A DNA stretch of 45,582 nt from Alphaproteobacteria bacterium (GCA_016870055.1 VGCQ01000002.1:1-45582), one strand, 5' to 3'; shown: positions 1 to 8,649, counted from the stretch's first letter. Made by a program: numbers and translations. The notes: generated by a model from the sequence alone, not told the origin.

Positions 1-1
1 G

Positions 2-301
2 GCCGGCGTACGCATGGCCTACGGTTCCGACCTTTTGGGCGCGTTGGAAGACGAGCAGACGCGCGAGTTCCAGATCCGCGGCGAGGTGATGCCGGCGATC
101 GACGTCATCCGCTCGGCGACCTTGATCGGCGCAGAAGTCGTGCGCCAGGAGGGCACGCTCGGTGTGGTCGAACCCGGCGCCTTCGCCGACCTGCTGGTGG
201 TCGACGGCGATCCGCTCAAGAACCTCGGCCTGTTCAAGGATGGCGGCCCGCACCTCGCCGCCATCATGAAAGGCGGCCGCTTTCACAAGAACGCGCTGTG
301 A
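2..301 (+). CDS. Amidohydrolase family protein, C-terminal fragment (5' end outside window)
   Basis: The reading frame is open from the left edge, so only about the last 99 residues of a longer enzyme are present. The fragment begins AGVRMAYGSD; the Asp of this GSD motif fits the late metal-ligand Asp of metal-dependent TIM-barrel amidohydrolases (imidazolonepropionase/prolidase-like). It continues with a helix rich in R, A and T (residues about IRSATLIGAEVV in the visible part) and the typical closing beta-sandwich motif GVVEPGAFADLLVVDGDPL, in which a gene end of this family normally reads G-x-ADLxVxxGDPL. The substrate cannot be told from this piece. The ABC importer operon starts 70 bp downstream on the same strand, so the enzyme may act on the imported compound; that link is inference. 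Family assignment is secure, function is not. Confidence 0.85.
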   Translation, partial: AGVRMAYGSDLLGALEDEQTREFQIRGEVMPAIDVIRSATLIGAEVVRQEGTLGVVEPGAFADLLVVDGDPLKNLGLFKDGGPHLAAIMKGGRFHKNAL

Positions 302-310
302 GCTCGTGCG

Positions 311-371
311 CGGACCGCGGACCTCCAGGTCCGCATCAAGATCGTGAGCGGACCCGGAGGTCCGCGGTCCG
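311..371. repeat. Compound inverted repeat covering the ribosome binding site of the ABC operon
   Basis: Two perfect 16-base arms, 311-326 and 356-371 (CGGACCGCGGACCTCC and its complement), are separated by 29 bases. Two shorter hairpins compete with this fold: 317-324 with 327-334 (GCGGACCT / AGGTCCGC) and 348-354 with 359-365 (GCGGACC / GGTCCGC). The GGAGG at 356-360, which is the likely ribosome binding site for the ATG at 372, lies inside the right arm. The element looks like a REP/BIME-type palindromic unit, but it could also act as an RNA structure controlling translation. The pairing is seen directly; either role is inference. Confidence 0.75.
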
Positions 372-1190
372 ATGATCGCTCTCCTCCATCGTCGCGCGCG
401 GCGCTGGGCGCTGAACGGCGCGGCGGCGGTCGGGCTCGGCTACATTCTGCTGCCGCTCGTCTTCGTGACGTGGCTGGCCTTCTTCCATCAGGAAATCCCG
501 TCTTTCCCGCCGGAGGGTTACAGCCTGCGCTGGTTCGCGGCGATCCTCGACCAGCGCAAGTTCGTCAGCGGCTTCTCGGTGGGCTTCCAGTTAGCCGCGC
601 TCGCCATGGTGCTCGGCCTGGCGCTCGGCGTGCCCGCTGCCCTCTGCCTGGCGCGACGGAACTTCCGTCTGCGCGGACCACTCGCCAACCTGCTGTTGAT
701 GCCGATCATCGTGCCGGGGGTCGTGCTCGGCACCGCGATGTATGTCTTCCACGTCGAAGTCGAGAACGGGCTCGACATGGACGTGATCGGCACCTTCTAC
801 GCCCTGGTCGCCGGCCACATCGTGATCGTCATCCCTTGGGTGGTGCGCCTCGTCACGGCGAGCCTGTCGGGCGTCGATCGCGCCACCGAGGAGGCGGCAC
901 AGAATCTCGGCGCCAACCCGTGGATCACCTTCTGGCGCATCACGCTGCCCGCCATCCGGCCCGGCATCGTGGCCGGAGCCTTGTTCGCCTTCGTGACCTC
1001 GTTCGGCAATCTCGAGATGAGCCTGTTCCTGGTCGGACCCGGCCGCACGACGCTACCGATCGTCATCCTCCAATACCTCGAGTGGAAGATCGATCCGACG
1101 ATCGCCGCGGTGTCGGTGGTGCAGATCGTGCTGATCGGTACCGCCATGCTGATCACCGATCGCTACGTCAAGCTGGCGCGGGTGGTGTGA
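372..1190 (+). CDS. ABC transporter permease, PotC-like (spermidine/putrescine family)
   Basis: A 272-residue inner-membrane permease of the binding-protein-dependent type. After a short basic cytoplasmic start there are about six membrane segments, the first around residues 15-37. The cytoplasmic EAA loop that docks on the ATPase is clear: EEAAQNLGANPWITFWRIT, followed by LPAIRPGI, in the C-terminal half. Length and the WLAFF...FPPEGYSLRWF opening are typical of the PotC/YdcV branch. The start at 372 is preceded by GGAGG at 356-360, embedded in an inverted repeat. The stop is followed one base later by the ATPase start, so the two are translated together. The transported compound is probably a polyamine, opine or similar cation; this is inferred from family membership only. 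Confidence 0.92.
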   Translation: MIALLHRRARRWALNGAAAVGLGYILLPLVFVTWLAFFHQEIPSFPPEGYSLRWFAAILDQRKFVSGFSVGFQLAALAMVLGLALGVPAALCLARRNFRLRGPLANLLLMPIIVPGVVLGTAMYVFHVEVENGLDMDVIGTFYALVAGHIVIVIPWVVRLVTASLSGVDRATEEAAQNLGANPWITFWRITLPAIRPGIVAGALFAFVTSFGNLEMSLFLVGPGRTTLPIVILQYLEWKIDPTIAAVSVVQIVLIGTAMLITDRYVKLARVV

Positions 1191-1191
1191 T

Positions 1192-2244
1192 ATGGCCGAC
1201 CTCGCGCTCAACGGACTGAGCAAGCACTACGGCGACTTCTACGCCGTGCGCGACGTGTCGCTGGCCATCGCCGACGGCGAATTCCTGGTGCTGCTCGGTC
1301 CCTCGGGCTGCGGCAAGACCACGACCTTGCGCATGGTGGCAGGCTTCATCGAGCCGTCGGCTGGCGAGGTTCGGCTGGGCGGCCAGGACGTGACCTTGCT
1401 GCCGCCGTGGAAGCGCAATGCCGGCATGGTGTTCCAGAGCTACGCGCTATTCCCGCACATGACGGTGGCGCAGAACGTGGCGTTCGGCCTGGAGATGCGC
1501 AAGCTCGGGCGCGTCGACATCGACCAGCGCGTCGAGGAGACGCTGGCGCTGGTGCGTCTCGACGGTTTCGGCGGCCGCCTTCCGCGTCAATTGTCGGGCG
1601 GCCAGCAGCAGCGTGTGGCGCTCGCCCGCGCGCTTGCCATCCGGCCCGACGTGCTGCTGCTCGACGAGCCGCTCAGCAACCTCGACGCCAAGCTGCGCCA
1701 GGAGGTCCGAATCGAGATCCGCGAACTGCAGCGTCAGCTCGGCCTCACCACCGTCATGGTCACCCACGACCAGGAAGAGGCGCTCACCATGGCCGACCGG
1801 CTGGTGGTGATGAACGAGGGCGCGGTGCGCCAAGTCGGCACCCAGCGCGACCTCTACGAGCGACCGGCCGACCGCTTCGTCGCGGGCTTCGTCGGCCGCA
1901 CCACCTTCCTCGGCGGCACCGTCAAGGCGCCGGGACGTTTCCGCAGCGACGGCGGCCTCGCTCTGGCCTGCACCGGCGGCAGGCCCGGCCGCGCCGTGCT
2001 GTCGCTGCGGCCCGAGCGCGCCATGGTCGGGCGAGCAGCCCTTTCCGGACTCGACAACAGCCTGCCGGGTACGGTGGAATTCGTGTCGTATCTCGGCGCG
2101 CTGATCGACATTCACGTCCGCCTGTCGCCCAAGGACCGGCTGGTCGTGCAGATCGCCAATCGCGACGGCGGCTTCACGCCCGAGGTCGGCCAGCCCGTTC
2201 ACGTCGGCTGGCCGGCGTCGGCCGGTCAAATCTTCAACGAGTAG
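1192..2244 (+). CDS. ABC transporter ATP-binding protein, PotA-like
   Basis: A 350-residue ATPase energising the importer on either side of it. The ABC core is complete: Walker A GPSGCGKTT at residues 36-44, Q-loop at FQSYALFPH (about 81-89), signature LSGGQQQR at 134-141, Walker B LLLDEP at 155-160 and the switch His in VTHDQEEAL. After about residue 240 it has a C-terminal TOBE-type extension containing LSLRPE, as usual for PotA/FbpC-type ATPases, which are commonly 330-380 residues long. Spacing to the upstream permease is one base, and the binding-protein gene follows after 24 bases with its own strong ribosome binding site. Confidence 0.95.
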   Translation: MADLALNGLSKHYGDFYAVRDVSLAIADGEFLVLLGPSGCGKTTTLRMVAGFIEPSAGEVRLGGQDVTLLPPWKRNAGMVFQSYALFPHMTVAQNVAFGLEMRKLGRVDIDQRVEETLALVRLDGFGGRLPRQLSGGQQQRVALARALAIRPDVLLLDEPLSNLDAKLRQEVRIEIRELQRQLGLTTVMVTHDQEEALTMADRLVVMNEGAVRQVGTQRDLYERPADRFVAGFVGRTTFLGGTVKAPGRFRSDGGLALACTGGRPGRAVLSLRPERAMVGRAALSGLDNSLPGTVEFVSYLGALIDIHVRLSPKDRLVVQIANRDGGFTPEVGQPVHVGWPASAGQIFNE

Positions 2245-2268
2245 ACGACAACACCGCAGGAGGTCTCG

Positions 2269-3309
2269 ATGTCCAAGAGCTTCATGATCAATCGTCGCAC
2301 AGCATTGGGCGGCGCCGCCGCCCTGGCCGCCGGCACCGTCCTGCCGGCTCACGCGCAGGACAACAAGCGTATCGTCGTCGGCACCTGGGGCGGCGACTAT
2401 TCGCGGCTGCTCGCCAAGAACATCGAGACGCCGCTGCTCGCGCCCAAGGGTTGGGACGTCGTGAAGGACGAGGCCAATGCGCCGCCGCGTCGCGCCAAAA
2501 TGATGGCCGAGAAGGCGCTGCGCCGCGGCACGTCCGACATCCAGGGCTTGTCGGCCAACGACATGTACGAGGTCAACGAGCAGGGCCTGGCCGAGGCGAT
2601 CGACTACTCCAAGATGCCCAACGCCCAGAACCTGATCCCGGCCATGAAGTATCCCTACGGCATCGGCCACATCTATTCCGGCAAGGTCGTGCTTTATAAT
2701 CCCAAGCTGATGGCCGCTCCGCAGGGCTTCGCCGACACGCTCGATCCCAAGCACGGCAACAAGCTCGGCATCATCGACATCCAGTATCAGTACACCATGC
2801 TGGCGGCGGGCCTCGCCTCGGGCGGCTCGGTCGGCAACTTCGATCCCGGCAAGGAGCGGCTGCTGGCCTGCAAGAAGGCCGGCGCGCGTATCTACCCGTC
2901 CAACGAAGCGTTCGCCCAGGCGCTGAAGACCGAGGAGATCGCCTGCGGCATCATGTGGAAGGCGCGTGCCGTTCAGTGGCAGAACGCCGGCATCAGCGTC
3001 GCCACCGTCGCGCCCAAGGAAGGCGTGCCGATGTACGTCTCGGGCTTCATGATTCCCAAGAACGCCCCCAACAAGGCGGGCGCCTACGCCTACCTCGACG
3101 CCATGATGGCGGCATCGGCGCAGGAAGGCTTCGCCGTCGACATGGGCTACAACCCGACGGTCACCAACGCCAAGGTGCCGGCCGACGTGCAGGAGCGCAT
3201 CGGCTTCACCGAAGAGGAGAAGAAGCGCCTGGTCGATCTCGACTACGGCTACATGGGCAAGAACGACACCGCGTTCCAGGAGTGGTGGAACAAGTCGTTC
3301 AAGGCCTGA
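2269..3309 (+). CDS. ABC transporter substrate-binding protein, PotD/PotF-like, Tat-type signal
   Basis: A 346-residue periplasmic solute-binding protein. The N-terminus has a twin-arginine-type signal: NRRTALGG at residues 8-15, a hydrophobic Ala/Gly stretch, and a likely cleavage after AHA near residue 29. The mature part begins with a beta strand, RIVVGTWGGDY, typical of family 1 extracellular binding proteins of the PotD class (IVxGxWGG). Mature length fits the family. The start is preceded by AGGAGG at a good distance. The gene sits between the ATPase and the second permease, an order common in uncharacterised polyamine-like importers. Tat export would mean folding in the cytoplasm before secretion. 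The ligand is unknown. Confidence 0.93.
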   Translation: MSKSFMINRRTALGGAAALAAGTVLPAHAQDNKRIVVGTWGGDYSRLLAKNIETPLLAPKGWDVVKDEANAPPRRAKMMAEKALRRGTSDIQGLSANDMYEVNEQGLAEAIDYSKMPNAQNLIPAMKYPYGIGHIYSGKVVLYNPKLMAAPQGFADTLDPKHGNKLGIIDIQYQYTMLAAGLASGGSVGNFDPGKERLLACKKAGARIYPSNEAFAQALKTEEIACGIMWKARAVQWQNAGISVATVAPKEGVPMYVSGFMIPKNAPNKAGAYAYLDAMMAASAQEGFAVDMGYNPTVTNAKVPADVQERIGFTEEEKKRLVDLDYGYMGKNDTAFQEWWNKSFKA

Positions 3310-3319
3310 TCGCCGGGGA

Positions 3320-4213
3320 ATGGCCGACATCGCCATCCCCTACAGCGCCGTCGCCGCGAAGCGACGGCGCGAAGGCCTCACCGCAGCGGCGCTGGTCGGG
3401 CCGGCGACGATCTTCGTCACCTTCTGCCTGCTTGCGCCGCTGGTCATCCTGTTTCGCTACAGCCTGAACGAGTTCGTGCCGACCACCAAGGTGATGGTCG
3501 AGGCACTCACGCCGGCAAACTACATCCGCTTCTTCACCGACCCCTACTACACAGCGATCCTGGCGACCACGGTGCGAGTCGCCGTGCTGGTGACCGCCGT
3601 TTGCCTGCTGCTGGGCTTTCCCCTGGCATACGTCGTGGCACGCACGCAAAGCCGCTTCAAGCACCTCCTGATCATCTCGATCATCCTGCCGCTGTTCGTC
3701 GGCAACGCCGTGCGTGCGGCAGGTTGGATGACGATCTTCGGCACCAAGGGGGCGGTGAACGCCACGCTCCTCTGGCTCGGCCTGATCGACGCACCGTTGC
3801 AAATCATGTTCACCGAGACAGCGGTGATCATCGGCATCATCGCCGTCAACCTGCCGTTCATGGTGCTGACCCTGCAGAGCGTGATCGAAGGCATCGACCG
3901 CGCCGTCGAGGAGGCGGCCTTCAGCCTGGGCGCACCGCCCGGCACCATGTTCCGTCGCGTGCTGTGGCCGCTTGCCCTGCCGGGCATCGTGGCCGGCACC
4001 ATCCTCACCTTCATCCTGGCGATGAACGCCTACGCCACGCCTTTCCTGCTGGGCGGCCCGCGCTTCAAGATGATGGCGCCGCTGGTCTACGATCAGTTCA
4101 CCAAGCAGGCCAACTGGCCGTTCGGCGGCTCGATCGCCTTCATCCTGATGACGGTGACGCTGTTGCTCACCGTCGCGGCCAACCTTTTGCTGCAACGCCG
4201 CGCGGCGCGCTGA
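3320..4213 (+). CDS. ABC transporter permease, PotB-like
   Basis: The 297-residue second permease of the importer. It has a longer cytoplasmic N-terminus (residues 1-25) than its partner, then about six membrane segments. The EAA loop reads VEEAAFSLGAPPGTMFRRV, followed by LPGIVAG. The motif NAVRAAGWMTIFG between the middle helices is typical of PotB/YdcU proteins, which pair with PotC-type partners to form a heterodimeric channel. It starts 10 bases after the binding-protein stop, with GGGGA just upstream, and ends 7 bases before the racemase-family gene, so it belongs to the same transcript. Confidence 0.93.
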   Translation: MADIAIPYSAVAAKRRREGLTAAALVGPATIFVTFCLLAPLVILFRYSLNEFVPTTKVMVEALTPANYIRFFTDPYYTAILATTVRVAVLVTAVCLLLGFPLAYVVARTQSRFKHLLIISIILPLFVGNAVRAAGWMTIFGTKGAVNATLLWLGLIDAPLQIMFTETAVIIGIIAVNLPFMVLTLQSVIEGIDRAVEEAAFSLGAPPGTMFRRVLWPLALPGIVAGTILTFILAMNAYATPFLLGGPRFKMMAPLVYDQFTKQANWPFGGSIAFILMTVTLLLTVAANLLLQRRAAR

Positions 4214-4220
4214 GGGCATC

Positions 4221-4895
4221 ATGCATATCGGCCTGATCGGCGGCATCGGACCGGCCGCCACCGATTTCTACTATCGCGGCCTGATCGACCGTCATGCCGC
4301 CGCCGGCATTCCGCTCGACGCCACCATCGTCCATGCCGACGTGCGCGAGATGAGCCGCAACCTCGCGGAAAGGCGGGCCGACCGTCAGGCCGAGACTTTC
4401 GCCCGGCTGGTCCACCGCCTGAAGGCAGCCGGCGCCCAGGCCGCCGCCATCACCTCGATGGGCGGCCACATCTGCATCAAGGAGCTGATCGCGATCTCGC
4501 CGCTGCCGATGGTGCACGGCCTGCTCGCCGTCGATGCCGCCATCGCGGCGCGTGGCCTGCGCCGGGTCGGCATCATCGGCACGCGCAACGTCATGGAAAG
4601 CGGCCTATACGGCGCGATCACCGCCGCCGAGGTGGTGGCACCGGAAGGCGCCGAGCGCGACCGGGTCCACCAATGTTACTCGAGCATGGCCATGATCGGC
4701 CGCGTCACCGACGAACAGCGCGAGGTCTTCTTCGCCGCCGGCCGCAAGCTCCACCGCGAGCGCGGCGCCGAGACGGTCCTGCTGGGCGGCACCGACCTGT
4801 TCCTCGCCTTCACCGGCCAAGACTGCGGCTTCCCGACCGTCGACTGCGCCGATGTCCATGTCGAGGCGATCTTCCGGCAGGTCTCGTCGGTCTGA
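4221..4895 (+). CDS. Aspartate/glutamate racemase superfamily protein lacking both catalytic cysteines
   Basis: A 224-residue protein with the two-domain fold signature of aspartate/glutamate racemases: opening IGLIGGIGPAATDFYYR (family: GxxGGxGPxAT), and a second-half repeat starting RRVGIIGTRNVMESGLY. In active family members, two Cys lie in motifs of the type PCNTxH and GCTE. Here the corresponding segments read TSMGGH (Ser at residue 79) and LGGTD (Gly at residue 190), so both acid/base cysteines are missing. Racemisation by the two-thiol mechanism is therefore unlikely; a binding protein or a different isomerase/lyase is possible. It is the last gene of the ABC importer operon and meets the cyclase gene tail to tail with 3 bases between stops. 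Family call is firm, activity is not known. Confidence 0.85.
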   Translation: MHIGLIGGIGPAATDFYYRGLIDRHAAAGIPLDATIVHADVREMSRNLAERRADRQAETFARLVHRLKAAGAQAAAITSMGGHICIKELIAISPLPMVHGLLAVDAAIAARGLRRVGIIGTRNVMESGLYGAITAAEVVAPEGAERDRVHQCYSSMAMIGRVTDEQREVFFAAGRKLHRERGAETVLLGGTDLFLAFTGQDCGFPTVDCADVHVEAIFRQVSSV

Positions 4896-4898
4896 CCG

Positions 4899-6854
4899 TC
4901 AGCCGCATTGCCGCAGGAGGTTGGCAGCCGCGACGTCGGCCGGCATCGCCACCAGACCTCGCTCGAAGAATCGCCGCGCCGCCACTCCATCCTGGCGAGC
5001 CAGCGCTTCGACACCCGCTTGCAGCAGCTCTCGGGTGCGCGCCTTGGCGGCGCGCAGGTCGGGAGCGTCGCGTTGAAAAACCTCGTAGATCGCCACCGGC
5101 CGGCTCTTGCCCTTGACCACCACGATGTCGATCGGGCGCAGATCGTAAGCCCGAGGGTCGGCGAGCTGATCCCATGTGTGTTGCGACAACAGCAAGCCGA
5201 CGCCGTAGGCCTTGGTCAGGTCCTCGACACGCGCAGCGAGGTTGACGGCGTCGAAAATGACCGTGCCGTCCATGCGGTCCTTCTCGCCGATCGTGCCCAT
5301 CATCAGCATGCCGCTGTTGATGCCGACGCCGATCCTGATCGGCGTCGATCTGCCGCCATGGCGTTCGCCGTTGAAGCCGTCGAGCGCCTCGAGCATCGCA
5401 AGACCGGCACGGAGCGCGTCGTCGGCCGATTCGAACAAGGCCATGATGGCATCGCCGATATACTTGTCGATGAAGCCGTTGTTGGCGCGGATCACCGGTC
5501 CCATGCACTGCAAATAGGCGTTGATGAAGGCGAAGTTCTCGTCTGGCGTCATGGTCTCCGACAGCGTCGTGAAATTCCTGATGTCGGAGAACAGGATCGT
5601 CATGTTGCGACGCTGGTTGTCGCCCAGCTCGACCTCGACGATCGACGGCTTGCCGATGATCGTCAGAAAGGCGCGCGGCACGAAGCGCTCGATCGACAGA
5701 TTGGTGTTCCTGAGATCGGTGATGGTCCGGCGCACGGCGTCGCGCATGGCGGCAAAGCTCGTCGCGAGTTGACCGATCTCGTCGCGCCGGTCGGTATTGG
5801 CGATCGTCTGCTCGAGATTGCCGTGGGCAATGGCGCCGGCCTCGCCACGCAGGTTGAGCAGAGGATCGAGAATCTGCCGGTGCAGCAGTCGCGAGGCGAT
5901 CCAGAACACCACGGGCAGCGTCACCAGCAGCACGGCCAACGAGGCCAGAAAGACATGGATCACCGCTTGTCGCGCCAGGCCGGTATCGTAGGTGATCTGG
6001 CGCACGACGAGCTTGGTGCCGGCCGGCTGGCCAGGCTCGCTGACCGCCTTGGTCTCCTCGGCACTATAGACCGTGACAAGACGTCCGCTGGCATCGGCGA
6101 GTCGCTCGTGCCGACTGGCTTCGATGCGTTCGACCAGCGCCGGCGGCAGTTTCTTGCCGACATGCAGGAGCGACCAGGCGCCGGAAGCGTTGATCAGGTA
6201 GATGTCGACGTCCTTGACATAGGGGTTGGAGCGCACGGCGTCGGAGAATATGTCCTCGAAGAAGAACTTCGACATCCAGCCGAACAGCCCTTCCGCCAGC
6301 CTCCTGCGCACATCGGTCGACGTCTCGATGATGTAGTCTTTCCCGACGAGGCCGAGGTAGCTGTAGGTCCGGAGCGTGCCGGTGACCACCGAGAGGTCGA
6401 TACCGTCGTTCATCACCCGGCCCTGGCCATAGACCGAGTCGAGAAACCGCGTGAACTCGCCTTTCGGAAGGACGAGATTCAAGTCTGTCGCCAGGTTGGT
6501 CTGGAATACCTTGTATGAGCGGTCGATGAAGTAGATGTGCTGCACGCCGTACCTGCTGGCGAGGGCGTCGAGATCGGCGACGCTGAGCTGGTCGGGTTCC
6601 CGGCCGGTCCTCGCAAGATCGGCGGCGATTTCCGGCAGCACGCGCTCCATATGTCCGACGATCGCCGCGTGCTCGCCGCTCAGCATGAGCTCGAAGATCG
6701 CGAAGCGCTCGGACAGGCTGGATTCGAGCTTTCGAATCTCCTCGACTTGCTTGTCGGAAACCAGCCGGTACATCGCGAGAGAGGCGACGCCCATGGCACC
6801 CAGGCTGACCGCCGCCATGACGGCCAGAAGGAACAACCCGACCTTGCGCTTCAA
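4899..6854 (-). CDS. Membrane-bound class III adenylate cyclase with periplasmic sensor and HAMP domain
   Basis: A 651-residue signalling enzyme. Layout: membrane segment 7-29, a large periplasmic sensor region (about 30-297, Cache-like in size and motifs such as HIYFIDRSYKVFQTN), second membrane segment 299-322, HAMP linker about 323-376, and a class III cyclase domain from about 415. The two metal-binding Asp are D424 (LFSDIRNF) and D468 (KYIGDAIM). The ATP-specifying pair is present as K464 and the Asp of FDAVNLAARVE, and the same motif supplies the transition-state Asn and Arg. The product should be cAMP. The start is a TTG with a GAGGCGG-like site upstream and no better ATG nearby. It begins 9 bases after the MetE-like gene and is the last gene of a five-gene minus-strand cluster. 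What the sensor binds is unknown. Confidence 0.92.
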   Translation of the reverse strand: MKRKVGLFLLAVMAAVSLGAMGVASLAMYRLVSDKQVEEIRKLESSLSERFAIFELMLSGEHAAIVGHMERVLPEIAADLARTGREPDQLSVADLDALASRYGVQHIYFIDRSYKVFQTNLATDLNLVLPKGEFTRFLDSVYGQGRVMNDGIDLSVVTGTLRTYSYLGLVGKDYIIETSTDVRRRLAEGLFGWMSKFFFEDIFSDAVRSNPYVKDVDIYLINASGAWSLLHVGKKLPPALVERIEASRHERLADASGRLVTVYSAEETKAVSEPGQPAGTKLVVRQITYDTGLARQAVIHVFLASLAVLLVTLPVVFWIASRLLHRQILDPLLNLRGEAGAIAHGNLEQTIANTDRRDEIGQLATSFAAMRDAVRRTITDLRNTNLSIERFVPRAFLTIIGKPSIVEVELGDNQRRNMTILFSDIRNFTTLSETMTPDENFAFINAYLQCMGPVIRANNGFIDKYIGDAIMALFESADDALRAGLAMLEALDGFNGERHGGRSTPIRIGVGINSGMLMMGTIGEKDRMDGTVIFDAVNLAARVEDLTKAYGVGLLLSQHTWDQLADPRAYDLRPIDIVVVKGKSRPVAIYEVFQRDAPDLRAAKARTRELLQAGVEALARQDGVAARRFFERGLVAMPADVAAANLLRQCG

Positions 6855-6863
6855 GAGCCGCCT

Positions 6864-7967
6864 CTAGGCCGTGCCCCACACGGCGCGTGCCGTATCGACG
6901 ATCAGGCCGAGCTTGGCCCACTGCGTATCCTCGTCGATCGAATTGCCGCCGGCGACGCTGGCAAAGCCGCATTGCGAGGAAAGCGACAGGCGCTCCAGAT
7001 CGACGAACTTCGCCGCCTCGTCGATACGGCGGCGCAGATCGTCGCGCCTCTCCAGCGCGGGTGTCTTGGACGACACCAGCCCGAGCACGACATGGCGATC
7101 GCCGGGCACGTGGCGCAGCGGCGAGAAGTCGCCGGCGCGCTGGCTGTCGTACTCGAGGAAGTAGACATCGACCGGGAAGTCGTTGAACAGCCGCGCCGCC
7201 ACCGGCTCGTAGCCGCCGGTCGCCATCCAGCGGCTACGGAAGTTGCCGCGGCAGAGATGCATGCCGACCGTCACTCCGACCGGCCGATCGTCGAGGATGC
7301 GTCGCATCACGCCGACATAGAGATCGAGCAGCCGGTCGGGGTCGCCGCCCTCGGCGCGCGTCTGCTCGCGCACCAGGGGATCGCACAGCATCGCCACCGG
7401 CACCTCGTCCATCTGGACGTAGCGGCAGCCGGCTTCGGCTAGCTCGGCGAGCTCTCGGCGATAGACCGCGACCAGATCGTCGAAGTAGCTCCCTTGGTCG
7501 TAGATCGCCGGGTCGAACGCCTGGGTGAAGCGAAAGAAGTGGAAAGCGCTCGGTGTCGGCAGAGTCGCCTTGGGCAACGCCGTCTTGGTGAACGCCTTCA
7601 GGCGGCGATACTCGGCGAGGGTGATCGGCGCCCGACGGCGGATCTTGCCGCCGGCGACGCAAGTCGGCCATTCGAAGCTGCCGCCCTCGCTGTCGCGGAA
7701 GCGGAACAGCGAGGGTTCTAGGCGAAAGCCGTCGAGGCCCTCGAAGAAAAAGCCGAACCACGAGGTGCGGCCGAACTCACCGTCGGTCGCGACCTGAAGG
7801 CCGAGCGCCTCCTGCTTGGCGACCACGCGCTCGATCTCACGCTCGAGCACCGACTGGTAGTCGGCGGCTGTCGCCTTGCCGGCGGCGATCGCCGTCGCAG
7901 CGTCCTTCAGGGAGCGTGGACGCAGGAAACTGCCGATCACCTCGGCGCGAAACGGGGGGCCGGCCAC
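6864..7967 (-). CDS. MetE-like (cobalamin-independent methionine synthase II family) protein
   Basis: A 367-residue single-barrel protein of the MetE C-terminal/UROD-MetE family. It opens EVIGSFLRPR, the conserved start of these proteins. The zinc ligands of the family can be seen: His and Cys in MHLCRGN, Glu in FLEYDS and the last Cys in SSQCGFAS. The length matches the short MetE-like enzymes (about 340-380 residues) rather than full methionine synthase (about 750), so the substrate may be a thiol or methyl donor other than the usual folate/homocysteine pair. The start is GTG, 3 bases after the stop of the PPOX gene, implying translational coupling. Its neighbours are flavin enzymes, suggesting a catabolic or C1-transfer role; that is inference. 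Confidence 0.85.
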   Translation of the reverse strand: MAGPPFRAEVIGSFLRPRSLKDAATAIAAGKATAADYQSVLEREIERVVAKQEALGLQVATDGEFGRTSWFGFFFEGLDGFRLEPSLFRFRDSEGGSFEWPTCVAGGKIRRRAPITLAEYRRLKAFTKTALPKATLPTPSAFHFFRFTQAFDPAIYDQGSYFDDLVAVYRRELAELAEAGCRYVQMDEVPVAMLCDPLVREQTRAEGGDPDRLLDLYVGVMRRILDDRPVGVTVGMHLCRGNFRSRWMATGGYEPVAARLFNDFPVDVYFLEYDSQRAGDFSPLRHVPGDRHVVLGLVSSKTPALERRDDLRRRIDEAAKFVDLERLSLSSQCGFASVAGGNSIDEDTQWAKLGLIVDTARAVWGTA

Positions 7968-7970
7968 GAT

Positions 7971-8594
7971 CTAGCCGTTGGTCCAGAGACGCGTGGTGTA
8001 GGCGGTCTCGACGTTGGCGTCGATCTGTGCCGCGACGTCGGTCCCGCCGCCGACGCGCGGCGCGATGATCTTGCCAAACGACACACGACCAGGCGCCGGC
8101 CATGACTTGGGATCCCACAGCTTGGCGCGCACGATCGAGCGGGCGCAATGGAAGTAGCAATGCTTGACCTGCACGCGCGTGGCCAGCAAGGCGGGCTTGC
8201 CGAGCGAGCTCAGCGACGACAAGAGATCGGCATCGTCGACAATTTCGGCGGTCCCCGATACGCGCAAGGTCTCGCCGGTTGCCGGAACCAGGGCGATCAC
8301 GCCGATCTGCCCGGTCGCCAGGATGTTGCTCAGGCCGAAGGCGAGGTTGTTGCCGGCGCGCTCCGGGATCAGCAGCGTCTTGGCATCCTCGACGCGGATG
8401 AAGCCCGGTTCGTCCCCTTTGGGTGACACCTCGACCGTGCCGTCGGCCGCCGTCGTGCCGATCAGAGCGAATGGGCAACGCTTCAGGAAGTCGATCGATT
8501 GGTCATCGAGAGCGTCGAGGATCTTGGCGCGCGTCGTCGGACGCGGTTCGGCGAGGATACGCCGCAGATCGGCGGTCGATGTCAGGCGAGCCAT
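7971..8594 (-). CDS. Pyridoxamine 5'-phosphate oxidase-type FMN-binding flavoprotein (MSMEG_1061-like)
   Basis: A 207-residue protein with the split-barrel PPOX fold. Recognisable motifs are FALIGTTAADGTVEVSPKGDEPGF, typical of the FMN-phosphate-binding strand pair, LLIPERAGNNLAFGLSNIL, and a C-terminal region containing VKHCYFHCARS and LWDPKSWP that characterises the MSMEG_1061 branch of pyridoxamine 5'-phosphate oxidase-like flavoproteins. A longer frame reaches 8639, but the ATG at 8594 has AGGAA at a correct distance and begins MARLTSTADLR, the usual family N-terminus. It lies 55 bases after the MarR gene and 3 bases before the MetE-like gene. Reaction and substrate are not known; FMN or F420 use cannot be decided from sequence alone. 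Confidence 0.85.
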   Translation of the reverse strand: MARLTSTADLRRILAEPRPTTRAKILDALDDQSIDFLKRCPFALIGTTAADGTVEVSPKGDEPGFIRVEDAKTLLIPERAGNNLAFGLSNILATGQIGVIALVPATGETLRVSGTAEIVDDADLLSSLSSLGKPALLATRVQVKHCYFHCARSIVRAKLWDPKSWPAPGRVSFGKIIAPRVGGGTDVAAQIDANVETAYTTRLWTNG

Positions 8595-8649
8595 GGTGTT
8601 TCCTGGAGTTGGGATGGACCACCTTCGGCGATCCGTCACCGAGATTCAA

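Noticed and set aside
1447-3336. 629-residue minus-strand frame opposite the ABC operon
   Set aside because: Complement of the ATPase and binding-protein genes, rich in His, Asp and Arg, with no recognisable domain.
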